Assembly (NCBI GenBank): GCA_965230665.1
Contig: CBDDLM010000004.1
Coordinates: 1,984,001 to 2,048,000 of the forward strand
Length of the DNA: 64,000 bases
Reading direction: 5' to 3'
From: JAGNRR01 sp965230665
GTDB taxonomy: Bacteria; Bacteroidota; Bacteroidia; Chitinophagales; Chitinophagaceae
Shown here: positions 42,979-52,795 of the stretch, in pieces
Numbering within the stretch: the stretch's first letter is position 1
Layout of the letters: every line of letters starts with the position of its first letter
Position numbers and translations under genes: made by a program
The notes under the pieces: generated by a model
Told to the model about the DNA's origin: nothing
Seen by the model: the letters and a program-made list of their open reading frames with translations, nothing else
Database searches by the model: none

Positions 42979-43875
42979 TCAATAGTATTCGTACAAAATG
43001 AGCATATCGTCAGAGGTTTTTTTTCTCACACCTAGGTATTCTGTTCTGATAGGGAGTCCGTTTTTATAGATATGTTTGAAGTTTTCGTGCCAGGTTTCAT
43101 TTGAAGAAACTGATATGGGAAGATCATTTTCAAAAATATATTTTGTGCTTTCATCCATATAAACGGTTCTATTTTGGGATGCGATTTTTGTAAAAGAATG
43201 CTCCATGTCTTTGTTGCCACAAGTATTCAATACGAATTTAATAAAGGAACTATCACCTTTTTGGTTATATGTATAAGCCCAGTGACTACATGGTTTTAAA
43301 CTAACCTCATAACAACATGGATCTTTAAGGTGAGAGACTTTTTTAATTCTGTTCAATGAATCGTACTCATATTGTAACTTCTCGTATAAGTCCGTAGATC
43401 CATGCGTGTAGGTATAATGGGAGTGTGATCCATCCTCATTAAGATGTTCATAAATGGATGCGGGTTCAGAGATACTATAAAGTAATAATGCACCTAAAGA
43501 ATCAAAACCGAAAGATTCTAATTGGATACATAACCCATGGCGATCATACGTTATGCGTTGACTAAGTACTCCATTTGTATAAAGGCAATGTTGGATTTCT
43601 TGGCTTTGAAAGTGTACCCTTGCGACCTTACCGTTTATGATGAAAACGGTATCTGTTATCATTGGTTTTGATGCCTTACCCGTAAAAATTGTTTTGACGT
43701 GTATTTTATTAATACCACGAGTTTTCATCGTGTTACTCAGTTTGTCGTTTGGTGTTACATACCCATAGCTCACATACTGTTTTATACCAAAAGCTTGCAG
43801 CATAAGGTTCTGTCTAGGACCGAATGGGATAAAGGAAGTGGACAATGAAAATAATAAACTGAACAGGGCAGGCAT
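42979..43875 (-). CDS. secreted protein with YD/RHS-like repeats
   Basis: A 298-residue protein with a weak signal peptide (MPALFSLLFSLSTSFIPFG). The middle holds several short beta-hairpin units of the form Y...G.....YDS.G.. (ITYDRHGLCIQLESF, YEYDSLNRIKKVSHL, YTYNQKGDSSFIKF). These resemble YD repeats of small RHS-like or TolA-associated surface proteins. No toxin or carbohydrate motif is evident. Function unknown. Confidence 0.55.
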   Translation of the reverse strand: MPALFSLLFSLSTSFIPFGPRQNLMLQAFGIKQYVSYGYVTPNDKLSNTMKTRGINKIHVKTIFTGKASKPMITDTVFIINGKVARVHFQSQEIQHCLYTNGVLSQRITYDRHGLCIQLESFGFDSLGALLLYSISEPASIYEHLNEDGSHSHYTYTHGSTDLYEKLQYEYDSLNRIKKVSHLKDPCCYEVSLKPCSHWAYTYNQKGDSSFIKFVLNTCGNKDMEHSFTKIASQNRTVYMDESTKYIFENDLPISVSSNETWHENFKHIYKNGLPIRTEYLGVRKKTSDDMLILYEYY

Positions 43876-43986
43876 ATTAATATCAGACGAACTGTGTGTT
43901 GCAAAGTTTAATGGAAGAACATGGGCAATGATCTTCCATTATCGACCATAAATTGTAAAGTACAAGGCACCTATAGATCAACAGGA

Positions 43987-45933
43987 TTAGCTCAGATTGG
44001 GTTCTACCCAAGCCTTGTTTTCCTTTAATAAGTTAATCAGCTCATCAACAGCGATCTCGCTTGGTATGCCCCGTTTCACAACTTCCTGCCCTTTGTACAA
44101 TGTAATTTTTCCAATCCCGCTTCCTACATAACCAAAATCTGCATCCGCCATCTCTCCTGGTCCATTCACAATGCAACCCATAATGGCAATTTTTACACCT
44201 TTTAAATGATTCGTTCGACTTCTAATTTTAGCAGTCGTTTCTTGTAAGTCAAAAAGGGTACGCCCACAGCTAGGACAAGAAATATATTCAGTTTTCGAAA
44301 TCCTTGTACGGGTGGCTTGTAAAATGCCAAATGCATTTTGGTTGGCTTGTTCGCAATCTTCTAGAGTACGTTCCAAACTATAATCAACCCCTAGGATTAA
44401 CCCATCTCCAAACCCATCAAGCAATAATGCTCCAGCTTCAGTAGCATAATGAATCAGATGTTGATCACTGGTCTCATTTTTAGAATTGACTATAAAAAGA
44501 ACAGGCTTTTCTATTCCATGCTCAGTCAACTGCAACATTTGTTGTCGCATTTCCTTCATAGATGTCTTAGAAGTGCTGTAGAGAACTAGAACAACAGTAT
44601 TGTCTTTTTTTAACGAGGTAACAAAATCTTTATCTAGGGACTCATGGGCGCCAAGATCTACAAAGTTCAATACCTCCGACTTAACCTCACTCATATATTG
44701 CGAACGGGTAAGATAAGGGAATACTTTCGTCTTATCTCGCGCAGCTTTCCACGTGTCGTACCAAGTAATGAGCCTGAGCGTTCCTGGAAGTTTAAAGTCT
44801 GGTACTTGCTCAATAAACAAATAGTCGGCTGCAAAGTCGCTTACATTCCATTTGTCTAAATCTGCCTCATACGAATAACCTATAGCCCGTAGATGTTCGG
44901 GACTCACATTTTTAATCTTACCAAAATCACCAACGACCACTGGTGTTTGAGCACCACCAATATTTTCGACAGTCTGAGTGAATCGGCGTCTATAGTTAAA
45001 GGGATCATAGGTTCCCATTGTTTTCTCAGGCGTATCCAGTACGTCGTCCGTAGCTTGGCACTCATTTATCAGATCTCGACAAACAGGGAGCTCAAATTCA
45101 GGGTCTTCTGTTAAAGACACGCGTATAGTATCACCTAACCCATCTTTTAATAAGGTGCCAATACCTACAGCACTTTTTATTCTACCGTCTTCTCCATCAC
45201 CAGCTTCTGTTACGCCCAAATGTAAGGGATAGCATTCACCGAACTCTTCATCCATTTTTTGAACCAATAACCGATAGGCTTGAACCATAACCTGTGGATT
45301 TGAACTTTTCATACTGAGTACGATATTATGATAATCTTCTTCTCTTGCTATTCGCAGAAATTCAAGAGCACTTTCCACCATTCCAATAGCAGTATCTCCA
45401 AATCGACTCATGATCCGATCACTTAATGATCCATGGTTCGTTCCAATACGCATGGCCGTATTGTGTTCCTTACAGATCCGAACCAAGGGTATAAACTTAT
45501 TTCGAATGCGTTCTAGTTCTTCCTGATAGGATGCATCGGTATAATCATGTGTTTCAAATTTCTTTTTATCCGCGTAGTTCCCAGGGTTTATGCGAACCTT
45601 TTCTACAATTTTTGCGGCAATTTCAGCAGCGTTTGGGGTGAAGTGAATATCTGCTACCAAAGGTGTGTTATATCCAGCGGCTCGTAGGCCATCTTTAATA
45701 GCCTGCAAATTCTCAGCTTCTTTTTTAGAAGGAGCAGTTATTCGCACTAGTTCTGCCCCTGCCTTTATGCATCTGATGCTTTCCGCGATTGTAGCCTCAG
45801 TATCCATTGTATCCGCTGTGGTCATTGTTTGGATCGCAATGGGATGGCCATTTCCAATTTTCAAATTGCCAATCGTTACTTCTTTGGTTTTGAGTCGCTT
45901 ATATTTGCTCAGACTTTCACAGAAAAGTTGCAT
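43987..45933 (-). CDS. ispG: 4-hydroxy-3-methylbut-2-enyl diphosphate synthase, large Bacteroidota form
   Basis: A 648-residue iron-sulfur enzyme of the MEP isoprenoid pathway that reduces MEcPP to HMBPP. The N-terminal TIM barrel has VADIHFTPNAA, KVRINPGNYADK and MRIGTNHGSLSDR. A middle insertion of about 250 residues separates it from the C-terminal 4Fe-4S domain, where SCPSCGRTLFDLQE (near 550) and GCIVNGPGEMADADFGYVG (near 586) carry the cluster cysteines. The long three-domain form is normal for Bacteroidota, Chlamydia and plants. An exact TACATTTG element ends five bases before the ATG. Confidence 0.96.
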   Translation of the reverse strand: MQLFCESLSKYKRLKTKEVTIGNLKIGNGHPIAIQTMTTADTMDTEATIAESIRCIKAGAELVRITAPSKKEAENLQAIKDGLRAAGYNTPLVADIHFTPNAAEIAAKIVEKVRINPGNYADKKKFETHDYTDASYQEELERIRNKFIPLVRICKEHNTAMRIGTNHGSLSDRIMSRFGDTAIGMVESALEFLRIAREEDYHNIVLSMKSSNPQVMVQAYRLLVQKMDEEFGECYPLHLGVTEAGDGEDGRIKSAVGIGTLLKDGLGDTIRVSLTEDPEFELPVCRDLINECQATDDVLDTPEKTMGTYDPFNYRRRFTQTVENIGGAQTPVVVGDFGKIKNVSPEHLRAIGYSYEADLDKWNVSDFAADYLFIEQVPDFKLPGTLRLITWYDTWKAARDKTKVFPYLTRSQYMSEVKSEVLNFVDLGAHESLDKDFVTSLKKDNTVVLVLYSTSKTSMKEMRQQMLQLTEHGIEKPVLFIVNSKNETSDQHLIHYATEAGALLLDGFGDGLILGVDYSLERTLEDCEQANQNAFGILQATRTRISKTEYISCPSCGRTLFDLQETTAKIRSRTNHLKGVKIAIMGCIVNGPGEMADADFGYVGSGIGKITLYKGQEVVKRGIPSEIAVDELINLLKENKAWVEPNLS

Positions 45934-45938
45934 TGATG

Positions 45939-45946
45939 CAAATGTA
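45939..45946 (-). promoter_or_regulatory. -7 element TACATTTG of ispG
   Basis: An exact TAnnTTTG match on the minus strand, five bases before the ispG ATG. Confidence 0.55.
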
Positions 45947-46019
45947 TAGTCTCTGCGGACTATTTGTTTTAATTAAATTATAAATCCATGTAGCTTTTTT
46001 GTTGTGTAATTAGATATTC

Positions 46020-46901
46020 ATGAAGAGGAGCATTCGTTTTGGGATCATATTTATTATGATTATTTGTCTGGCATGTAAAGGGAACGCCCAAAAAGTATAT
46101 ACGATAAACGTAGGAAATGAGCGTCTTCTTATTCTTTGTAAAAGGCTTCAAGCTAAGAACAACCTAGCTTTTAATTCTAATGAAGTAAAGAAGTCCTTTA
46201 CTACTGCTATTGCACATAAGTTGGATAGTATTATCATTCGAGCAACTGAACGCCGACAATTTATTAAATCTTTAAAAAAAGTAAATGCTTCCGCTTTGCC
46301 TACAACTTTTAATGGTTCAACCTACCATGCGCTTAATAATCGATTGAAAAAAGAGCAAGGCCCATTGGCCGATGACTTTGAGTATTGCAAAGTTTTAGAA
46401 AAAATCCTTGATCTAACGGACAAATTTAGAAGAAATAAGAAGGTCTACTTCACCAAAGGCAAATATGCGATTCCCGAAAACTTGAAACCAAAGGCGAAAG
46501 AAATCTTTCAACCGGTGATTGATAATTTAATCCGTATATCAAACCTTTTTAAAGGGTTGCCATTTGAGGCCATGATAGAAACCTCAGGCTATTCTGGTAA
46601 TCAGCAAATAGCAGCTGACTCAAAACTATATTGGGATATGGCAAAGCGTTTACAAAGTGAAGACCTAAGCAATGAGGAGATCCATACCTATCTCTCTTAT
46701 TTAAGGTCGTATGATGTATCAAACATGCTCAGAGGGATCATGAAGGAGAAGCGAAAGTATTTGTTTGAACCAGAGCAACTTACTGTTCAGTATAAAAAAA
46801 ATGGTTTTGGTAGTCAGTTGCCTGCTCAAGAAAAAGCATCGACACCTGAGCAAAAAAGGAGGGTGGTTTATGTTTATTGGCATATTTTGCCAAATTTCTA
46901 A
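46020..46901 (+). CDS. exported protein of unknown function
   Basis: A 293-residue basic protein with a signal peptide (MKRSIRFGIIFIMIICLA). The region around LACKGNAQ could be cut by either signal peptidase, but the lipobox is not canonical. The mature part is mostly helical (RAKNNLAF, ITHKLDSIIIRATERRQFIKSLKK, AEIFQPVIDNLIRI-like segments) and no conserved motif is recognised. It starts a plus-strand run with the genes at 46938 and 48386, then purQ. Confidence 0.6.
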   Translation: MKRSIRFGIIFIMIICLACKGNAQKVYTINVGNERLLILCKRLQAKNNLAFNSNEVKKSFTTAIAHKLDSIIIRATERRQFIKSLKKVNASALPTTFNGSTYHALNNRLKKEQGPLADDFEYCKVLEKILDLTDKFRRNKKVYFTKGKYAIPENLKPKAKEIFQPVIDNLIRISNLFKGLPFEAMIETSGYSGNQQIAADSKLYWDMAKRLQSEDLSNEEIHTYLSYLRSYDVSNMLRGIMKEKRKYLFEPEQLTVQYKKNGFGSQLPAQEKASTPEQKRRVVYVYWHILPNF

Positions 46902-46937
46902 CAGAATAATTCTTTATTAAGCACTACATTTATAATA

Positions 46938-48383
46938 ATGCGGTTACTTGGTAGATTATTGTCTTTAATGAGCTTGCTTTTAGTGGGATATTTGTCCTTT
47001 GGGCAGCAGTTAAAACTCAGTCCAGAAGAGTATATCGACCTTAACCAGCGATCGGTTAAAGTATTAGGTACAGTAGGGGATAAAACGGCTTGTTTTTTGG
47101 AAAATTATGAGGGCTATCGAATTCTTTGGTATGATAGTGCTATGAGAAAGGTAGCAACTTCTAAGCTTGATTTTTTAGAGCGTGGAGCTCGTCAATTTAG
47201 GTTTTATGTTAAGCGTGATGTCATTCATATATTTTATCAACGGAAGAAAAGGAAGAAACTGACATTGTGGGCTGCTAAGGTTGTACCGCTTGATAAAGAT
47301 ACTATCGTTCCTTTAGCAATCGATTCGATTGAACTAAGAGGAGGTTGGGACAAACAACGATTTGATTTATACAATACAAGCCACAATGAGCGTGTGGCAT
47401 ATTCTACCTCTTCCTATGATCAAAAAAAAGGGAGTCTACAATTTGAAGTTGTTTCATTAGATGAACACTGGAATCAAATTCAACGTGTAAAAGAGTCTCT
47501 AACAGATGTTCCTTTCCATATGTTGTTAGATGTTGAGGTAGACCAACATGATGGATTACATGTTTTTTTCGGAGAACCCAGTAGACAAGAGCGAAAATGG
47601 CAAAAAGTTTTAGTAGGTTCTAAATCTAAAACTTCTGAAAATTTGCAATATCACTTATTGAAATTGGACGGGCTTTTTTTGGCAGATCCTACCTTTCAAT
47701 TCGTTGAAGGAGAAGCGGGCATTCACTTAGGAGGTTTGTTGTATCAATCTGGCACGCAAGGGTTACATGCATTAGGTCACTTTGTATACAATACAACAAC
47801 GCAGGATTGGCAAAGTAGTTTAGTAGTAAAAACGCCAGATGAAAATGAAGGAAAAAGCACTACTTTGGACAAAGTACAGTTAAGGAATTTTATTCTTAAA
47901 AAAGATGGTGGTGCTACGTTTATTTTAGAGCATTCCTATATAGAGCGTCATCAGCGTAACAGAAGTATGGGAATGATGCCTCCAGGTGTCATACTCGGAG
48001 GCAGTACCTATAATGTGTATCATGATGATGAAATTCATGCGATAAGTACAAATAATAAAGGTGCTATAGATTGGTATGAGATCTTAATGAAAACTCAGGA
48101 AAGCTCAGATGCCAATGGCCGTTTTCAGTCCTTTGGTCTTTTACAGTATGCTGTTGGGAATGTATTCTTGTTTAATGATCAGCAGAATAGCACCAATCGA
48201 TTTATAACTGCATTTCTATCGAATACTGGAGAACTAAAGCTACGGCAGTTCTCTTCACCAGCTTATCAGCATATGGAGGAAGATAATATGCTATTACGAA
48301 GTGCCAGACAAACTGCGGCTAACGAGGTTGTATTCCCTGTTCTTAAGCGCGGAGCACTTAGCTTTGCAAAAATCGTATTCTAG
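46938..48383 (+). CDS. secreted protein of unknown function
   Basis: A 481-residue protein with a signal peptide ending near residue 22 (LSFGQ). The body has many alternating hydrophobic strands with aromatic residues and W/G turns, for example RFYVKRDVIHIFYQ and AWHLGGLLYQS-like stretches. It may fold as a beta-propeller, but no repeat signature is clear enough to name one. It ends two bases before the next gene, so they are coupled. Confidence 0.6.
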   Translation: MRLLGRLLSLMSLLLVGYLSFGQQLKLSPEEYIDLNQRSVKVLGTVGDKTACFLENYEGYRILWYDSAMRKVATSKLDFLERGARQFRFYVKRDVIHIFYQRKKRKKLTLWAAKVVPLDKDTIVPLAIDSIELRGGWDKQRFDLYNTSHNERVAYSTSSYDQKKGSLQFEVVSLDEHWNQIQRVKESLTDVPFHMLLDVEVDQHDGLHVFFGEPSRQERKWQKVLVGSKSKTSENLQYHLLKLDGLFLADPTFQFVEGEAGIHLGGLLYQSGTQGLHALGHFVYNTTTQDWQSSLVVKTPDENEGKSTTLDKVQLRNFILKKDGGATFILEHSYIERHQRNRSMGMMPPGVILGGSTYNVYHDDEIHAISTNNKGAIDWYEILMKTQESSDANGRFQSFGLLQYAVGNVFLFNDQQNSTNRFITAFLSNTGELKLRQFSSPAYQHMEEDNMLLRSARQTAANEVVFPVLKRGALSFAKIVF

Positions 48384-48385
48384 GC

Positions 48386-49375
48386 GTGCTATTGTTATTC
48401 AAAAGGAATGATATTCCTGGGTTTGCTATTTTGGTTTTCGTGGCCTTTGTACTGCGTATTGCCTATTTTATTAATCCACCAACTCTTGAGGAACTAGGAA
48501 ATTTTTATACGAATAGTTTTGGTGTTTTTAGGTGGATGAAAAACTCCTATCTAGCCGCACCGAGAACATATATCTTATTCAGCACCATTTTCTGGCTTGG
48601 TTTCAGTATTTATTTCAAACAAATGTTAGTTAAGTTGCGCCTTGTGCAACATAGAGATTTTGTTGCGTCGATTGTACTGATGTTGACAACCGCGGCTTTG
48701 CCGCCTTTTATAATAGTATCTGTAGCAAGCTGTGCTGCTTTGTCACTTTTTATAGCCTTAAGCATGATACTAGGAACCCCTTATAACCAACCTTCTCGAT
48801 CTCGTTATTTCATGATTGGGGCATTTATCGGAATAGCAATTATATTGTATTGGCCCTGTTTTTTGGCTTTTATTGCAGCACTTATCATCCTTTTAAGCGT
48901 TCGAATTTTTGTTCTTCAGGAGATTGTTGCGCTTATTCTTGGTACTCTATTTCCTCTTTATCTAGTTTGGGCTCTGCATTATATCCTCATAGGTCACTTT
49001 TTTGATTGGGATCATTTGGCCATATCATATAACCTACCCGTTTCAATACAATTTAGAACAGCATCGCAAGTGTTTATTTTTGTTGTCATTTTACTCTCCT
49101 TCTATGGCATATATATATCTAGGAATAATGTGTCCGGGAATCGAATACAGCTTATTAAGAAGTGGAATGGTGTATTATTATTCTTTGTGATAAGTATTAT
49201 TATTGGGTTGAGTACAAAAGTTTTCCCTGTCAATACATTTGTGATTGCCTTAATACCCTTTAGTATAATATTAAGTTCAGCCCTTACCAATAATCTTAAA
49301 AAATATAATACATTTACGTTCTATTTTGTGCTCATTGTGGTGCTTTCGTTGCAGTGGGTGCTTAGGTTTATTTAA
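48386..49375 (+). CDS. DUF6427-like polytopic membrane protein
   Basis: A 329-residue protein starting from a GTG two bases after the previous stop. It has about nine to ten hydrophobic helices and few charges, with YFINPPTLEE near the N-terminus in place of the usual loop. Similar proteins (DUF6427) are common in Flavobacteriia, with no known activity. It lies nine bases before purQ, so the three unknown genes and purQ may share a transcript. Confidence 0.65.
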   Translation: MLLLFKRNDIPGFAILVFVAFVLRIAYFINPPTLEELGNFYTNSFGVFRWMKNSYLAAPRTYILFSTIFWLGFSIYFKQMLVKLRLVQHRDFVASIVLMLTTAALPPFIIVSVASCAALSLFIALSMILGTPYNQPSRSRYFMIGAFIGIAIILYWPCFLAFIAALIILLSVRIFVLQEIVALILGTLFPLYLVWALHYILIGHFFDWDHLAISYNLPVSIQFRTASQVFIFVVILLSFYGIYISRNNVSGNRIQLIKKWNGVLLFFVISIIIGLSTKVFPVNTFVIALIPFSIILSSALTNNLKKYNTFTFYFVLIVVLSLQWVLRFI

Positions 49376-49384
49376 TCGTTACAT

Positions 49385-50077
49385 ATGAAATTCGGAGTAG
49401 TAGTTTTCCCTGGTTCTAATTGTGATCAAGATATGCATGATGCATTAAAGTATGACCTTGGTCAAGAAGTTAAAATGCTATGGCACAAGGATAAGGACCT
49501 ATCTGGTTTTAGCACAGATGACTGTATTGTATTGCCTGGTGGATTTTCTTTCGGAGACTATTTGAGGTGTGGTGCAATGGCACGTTTTAGTCCTATTATG
49601 GAAAGTGTTATAGCGTTTGCTAATAAAGGAGGAAAAGTGTTGGGTGTTTGTAATGGGTTTCAAGTCCTCTGTGAAGCGCAACTTTTGCCAGGAGCCTTAT
49701 TAGCAAATGATCATCAAAAATTTGTTTGCAAGAATGTGTTCCTTAAGTCACAGAACAGTGATGCAGCCATAACATCGGAACTCGAAAAGGAAAAGGCTTA
49801 TAAAATTCCTATTGCGCATGGTGAGGGAAGGTTTTATTCAGATGAGGAAACACTCCAAGAGTTGAAGGCTCATGATCAAATTTTGTTTACTTACTGTAAT
49901 GAAAATGGTACGGACGCAGGAGCTATAAATCCAAACGGATCATTAATGAATATAGCTGGTATTACTAATAAAGCTAAAAATGTATTTGGCATGATGCCAC
50001 ACCCAGAACGCGCTTGTAATGATGTGTTGGGTAACATAGATGGCCGAAAGTTTTTTGAAGGCATTATTAATAATTAG
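49385..50077 (+). CDS. purQ: phosphoribosylformylglycinamidine synthase, glutaminase subunit
   Basis: A 230-residue class I glutamine amidotransferase supplying ammonia to PurL in purine synthesis. It opens MKFGVVVFPGSNCDQD, has the nucleophile Cys89 in GVCNGFQ and the His/Glu pair in MPHPERA near 206. As a free-standing protein it implies the split PurS/PurQ/PurL complex rather than the fused enzyme. The next gene starts one base after its stop. Confidence 0.95.
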   Translation: MKFGVVVFPGSNCDQDMHDALKYDLGQEVKMLWHKDKDLSGFSTDDCIVLPGGFSFGDYLRCGAMARFSPIMESVIAFANKGGKVLGVCNGFQVLCEAQLLPGALLANDHQKFVCKNVFLKSQNSDAAITSELEKEKAYKIPIAHGEGRFYSDEETLQELKAHDQILFTYCNENGTDAGAINPNGSLMNIAGITNKAKNVFGMMPHPERACNDVLGNIDGRKFFEGIINN

Positions 50078-50078
50078 T

Positions 50079-50522
50079 ATGAAATTATTTCTATCCTTCA
50101 TCATTCTTACACTCGGTTGTTCATTAAGTATGTATGCACAACGCGCTGAGGATTTGGTTAGTTGGGATATCAAAATCTCTAAAACTGATAAGAAGAATGA
50201 GTATATCATTTCAGCTACAGCTCAAATCGAACCCACTTGGCATCTATTTGGTCAGAAGCCAGGAGATGAATTTTTGATTCCGACGCATTTTGAATTTGAA
50301 AATAAAAAGATTGAACTTATAAAGGTGGATGAGCTCGGTCAGTTAAAAACTGAAGATATGAAGGGGGTTGGCACTATCCATTACTATGAAAAAAAAGTAA
50401 GTTTTAATGCACTTGTTCGTTCAATAGATAACGATATTAAAGGTTTTATTGAGTTTCAGATCTGTAATGCTACAATGTGCTTACCACCCACTCAAAAAGA
50501 CTTCAGCTTTACAGTTAAATAA
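50079..50522 (+). CDS. free-standing DsbD alpha-domain protein
   Basis: About 147 residues from the ATG at 50079; the frame extends into purQ but this start gives a signal peptide (MKLFLSFIILTLGCSLSMYAQ). The mature part is a single DsbD N-terminal (alpha) domain with strands as in the next gene. The conserved EFQICNATMCLPP holds the cysteine pair that passes electrons to periplasmic partners in DsbD. It is a close homologue of residues 25-150 of the adjacent DsbD and may be an extra shuttle or an adaptor. Confidence 0.8.
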   Translation: MKLFLSFIILTLGCSLSMYAQRAEDLVSWDIKISKTDKKNEYIISATAQIEPTWHLFGQKPGDEFLIPTHFEFENKKIELIKVDELGQLKTEDMKGVGTIHYYEKKVSFNALVRSIDNDIKGFIEFQICNATMCLPPTQKDFSFTVK

Positions 50523-50528
50523 TATGAT

Positions 50529-52715
50529 ATGAAAAAAATATTTCTATTTATTACAATCAGCCTAACCGCAACTGTTGGGGTTTTCGGACAGATTATCGAG
50601 GATCCTACCACATGGACTTTTAGTGTAAATAAAGTAAAGGATGACCTGTACGAGGTAAAGGCTAAGGTTAAGATAAAACCTGAATGGCACGTTTGGAGCA
50701 ATAAACCTGGTGGTGACGGTATGCAGGTACCTACGGATATAATATTTGAAGAAAATTCAGATTTTAAGACAGTTGGAGGGATTCAAGAAAATGGTAAGAA
50801 GTTAAGCCATGAATTTAAGGGTATTGATGGCATATGTTATTATTACGAGAACCAAGCAACGTTTTCTAAGAAAATAAAAGTAAAAAATAATACAACGATT
50901 AAAGGTAAGTTGAATTACCAAACTTGTGATCACTCGCAATGTCTTCCCCCAGCGTATAAATCGTTCTCGCTAAAGATTTCGGATTTTGTCAAAAAAGAAG
51001 AACCTCAAAAGGAGGAGCCTCAAGAAGTAGCAAAAAAGAGTGATCAAGAAATTAAGGATTCTATTGCCAAGGCCGAAGCTTTAGCTAAGGAGGAGGAAAG
51101 TACAAAAGAGGGTGATGAACATGGAAGTGATGAGCCTGAAAAAGAGGATGGAGCGGCTACTGCTTTAGGAGAAGGTTCCGATGAGGGACCTTCGGATCGA
51201 GAAAACAGTGGAGGTGATGAGCCAAAGAAAACTAAATCAAGCTGGTTGTTATTAATTGAAGGAATGTTGGGCGGTTTGATATCCATCATTACACCTTGTG
51301 TATTTGCAATGTTACCTATGACTGTTAGTTTCTTTATTAAAAGAACGAAGGATAAAAAATCGGGAATTAAAGTTGCGCTTCAATACTGCATCAGTATTAT
51401 TATCATTTTCGCACTTTTGGGTCTGTTGCTCACATTTGTAAATAATAAGAATGTACTTTATGAGTTATCCTCACATTGGATAACCAATGTCATCTTCTTT
51501 ATCGTATTTATCATTTTTGGTCTGTCCTTTATGGGAGCTTTTGAAATTACACTGCCTGCCAAATGGAGCACAGCCGCCGATAAAAAAGCGAATATGTCAA
51601 GTTTTTCGGGGATATTTTTTATGGCACTTACCTTGGCCATTGTATCATTTTCCTGTACAGCTCCATTTTTGGGCGGGCTTATATATGAGATATCACAAGG
51701 TTCGCGGGTAGGGCCTTTGTTCGGCTTTACAGGTTTTGGAATAGGACTAGCCTTGCCGTTTTTGCTATTCGTATTATTCCCTGGAATGCTGAATGCTTTG
51801 AACAAACAGGGTGGTTGGCTAAATGCCGTGAAAGTCACGTTTGGTATTGTAGAGCTAGCACTTGCTTTTAAATTTTTAAGTAATGCAGATTTATACAATG
51901 GTTGGGGCTTACTTGATAGAGAGATTTTTATAGCAATTTGGATCGGTTTGGCAGTTTGTCTTGCTCTCTATTTATTTGGTTTAATTCGTTTTTCACATGA
52001 TAGCGAATTACCTAAGAATGATTTTGGACAGCCCTATTTGTCCGTTACGCGATCTTTATTTGGAATTACGGCGGTCATCTTTGCATTGTATATGCTACCT
52101 GGAATGTGGGGTGCACCGTTAAATGGAATGGGCGCATTTGTACCACCTATGGGTACGCAAGATTTTGTCCTTACAGAGGGCGGAGGACCTGCAGGACCTG
52201 TCCATGAAAATACTAATAAGTATGCAGATAAGTTCTTAGCATTTGAACCAGAAGTCGTTAAAAAGAATGGGATGAATACGTACTTTGATTACGATGATGC
52301 CTTAAAAGCTGCGAAGGAACAAGGAAAGCCAATTATGTTAGATTTCACTGGCATCACTTGTGTGAATTGCCGGAAAATGGAAACAGAAGTATGGAGTAAC
52401 CCTGAGGTCTTTAAGCGAATGAAAAATGATTTCATAGTCGCGTCTTTATTCTGCGATGCTCGTCAGGATAAGTATTTATTACCTGAAGACGAATGGTACC
52501 GTTCGGAAACATCCAACATTCTAATTAAGACAATTGGAGAGAAGAACTTGGATATTCAAAGTGTGAAGTATCATGCTAATACACAACCTAACTACTTCTT
52601 TATAGATGCCAATGAGAATTTATTAGCTCCAAAGGGTTACGGTTATGATTCTGATGCTGATAAATTTATTAAGCATTTGGATGAAGTCTTGGAGAAGTTT
52701 AAGCAGATCAAGTAA
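50529..52715 (+). CDS. dsbD: thiol:disulfide interchange protein DsbD
   Basis: A 728-residue electron conduit carrying thioredoxin reducing power from the cytoplasm to the periplasm. In order it has a signal peptide; an alpha domain with TCDHSQCLPP (near 134-139); an acidic linker of about 80 residues rich in E, K and S; and an eight-helix beta domain with TPCVFAMLPM and VSFSCTAPFLGG. It ends in a thioredoxin-like gamma domain with FTGITCVNCRKME (CxxC near 610). The long linker replaces the short one of E. coli. It is cotranscribed with the alpha-only gene before it. Confidence 0.94.
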   Translation: MKKIFLFITISLTATVGVFGQIIEDPTTWTFSVNKVKDDLYEVKAKVKIKPEWHVWSNKPGGDGMQVPTDIIFEENSDFKTVGGIQENGKKLSHEFKGIDGICYYYENQATFSKKIKVKNNTTIKGKLNYQTCDHSQCLPPAYKSFSLKISDFVKKEEPQKEEPQEVAKKSDQEIKDSIAKAEALAKEEESTKEGDEHGSDEPEKEDGAATALGEGSDEGPSDRENSGGDEPKKTKSSWLLLIEGMLGGLISIITPCVFAMLPMTVSFFIKRTKDKKSGIKVALQYCISIIIIFALLGLLLTFVNNKNVLYELSSHWITNVIFFIVFIIFGLSFMGAFEITLPAKWSTAADKKANMSSFSGIFFMALTLAIVSFSCTAPFLGGLIYEISQGSRVGPLFGFTGFGIGLALPFLLFVLFPGMLNALNKQGGWLNAVKVTFGIVELALAFKFLSNADLYNGWGLLDREIFIAIWIGLAVCLALYLFGLIRFSHDSELPKNDFGQPYLSVTRSLFGITAVIFALYMLPGMWGAPLNGMGAFVPPMGTQDFVLTEGGGPAGPVHENTNKYADKFLAFEPEVVKKNGMNTYFDYDDALKAAKEQGKPIMLDFTGITCVNCRKMETEVWSNPEVFKRMKNDFIVASLFCDARQDKYLLPEDEWYRSETSNILIKTIGEKNLDIQSVKYHANTQPNYFFIDANENLLAPKGYGYDSDADKFIKHLDEVLEKFKQIK

Positions 52716-52733
52716 GTTCTATATTAAATATTT

Positions 52734-52764
52734 AAAAATGCCCAATGTTCAGTTGGGCATTTTT
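52734..52764 (+). terminator. intrinsic terminator after dsbD
   Basis: A 12-bp perfect stem (AAAAATGCCCAA with TTGGGCATTTTT) with a seven-base loop, symmetric enough to work on both strands. Confidence 0.92.
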
Positions 52765-52795
52765 AATGGCATAAACTTTGTATTACTTTTAATTC

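Noticed and set aside
51458..51898. 146-codon minus-strand frame inside dsbD
   Set aside because: It is antisense to the DsbD membrane domain, which is clearly coding on the other strand.
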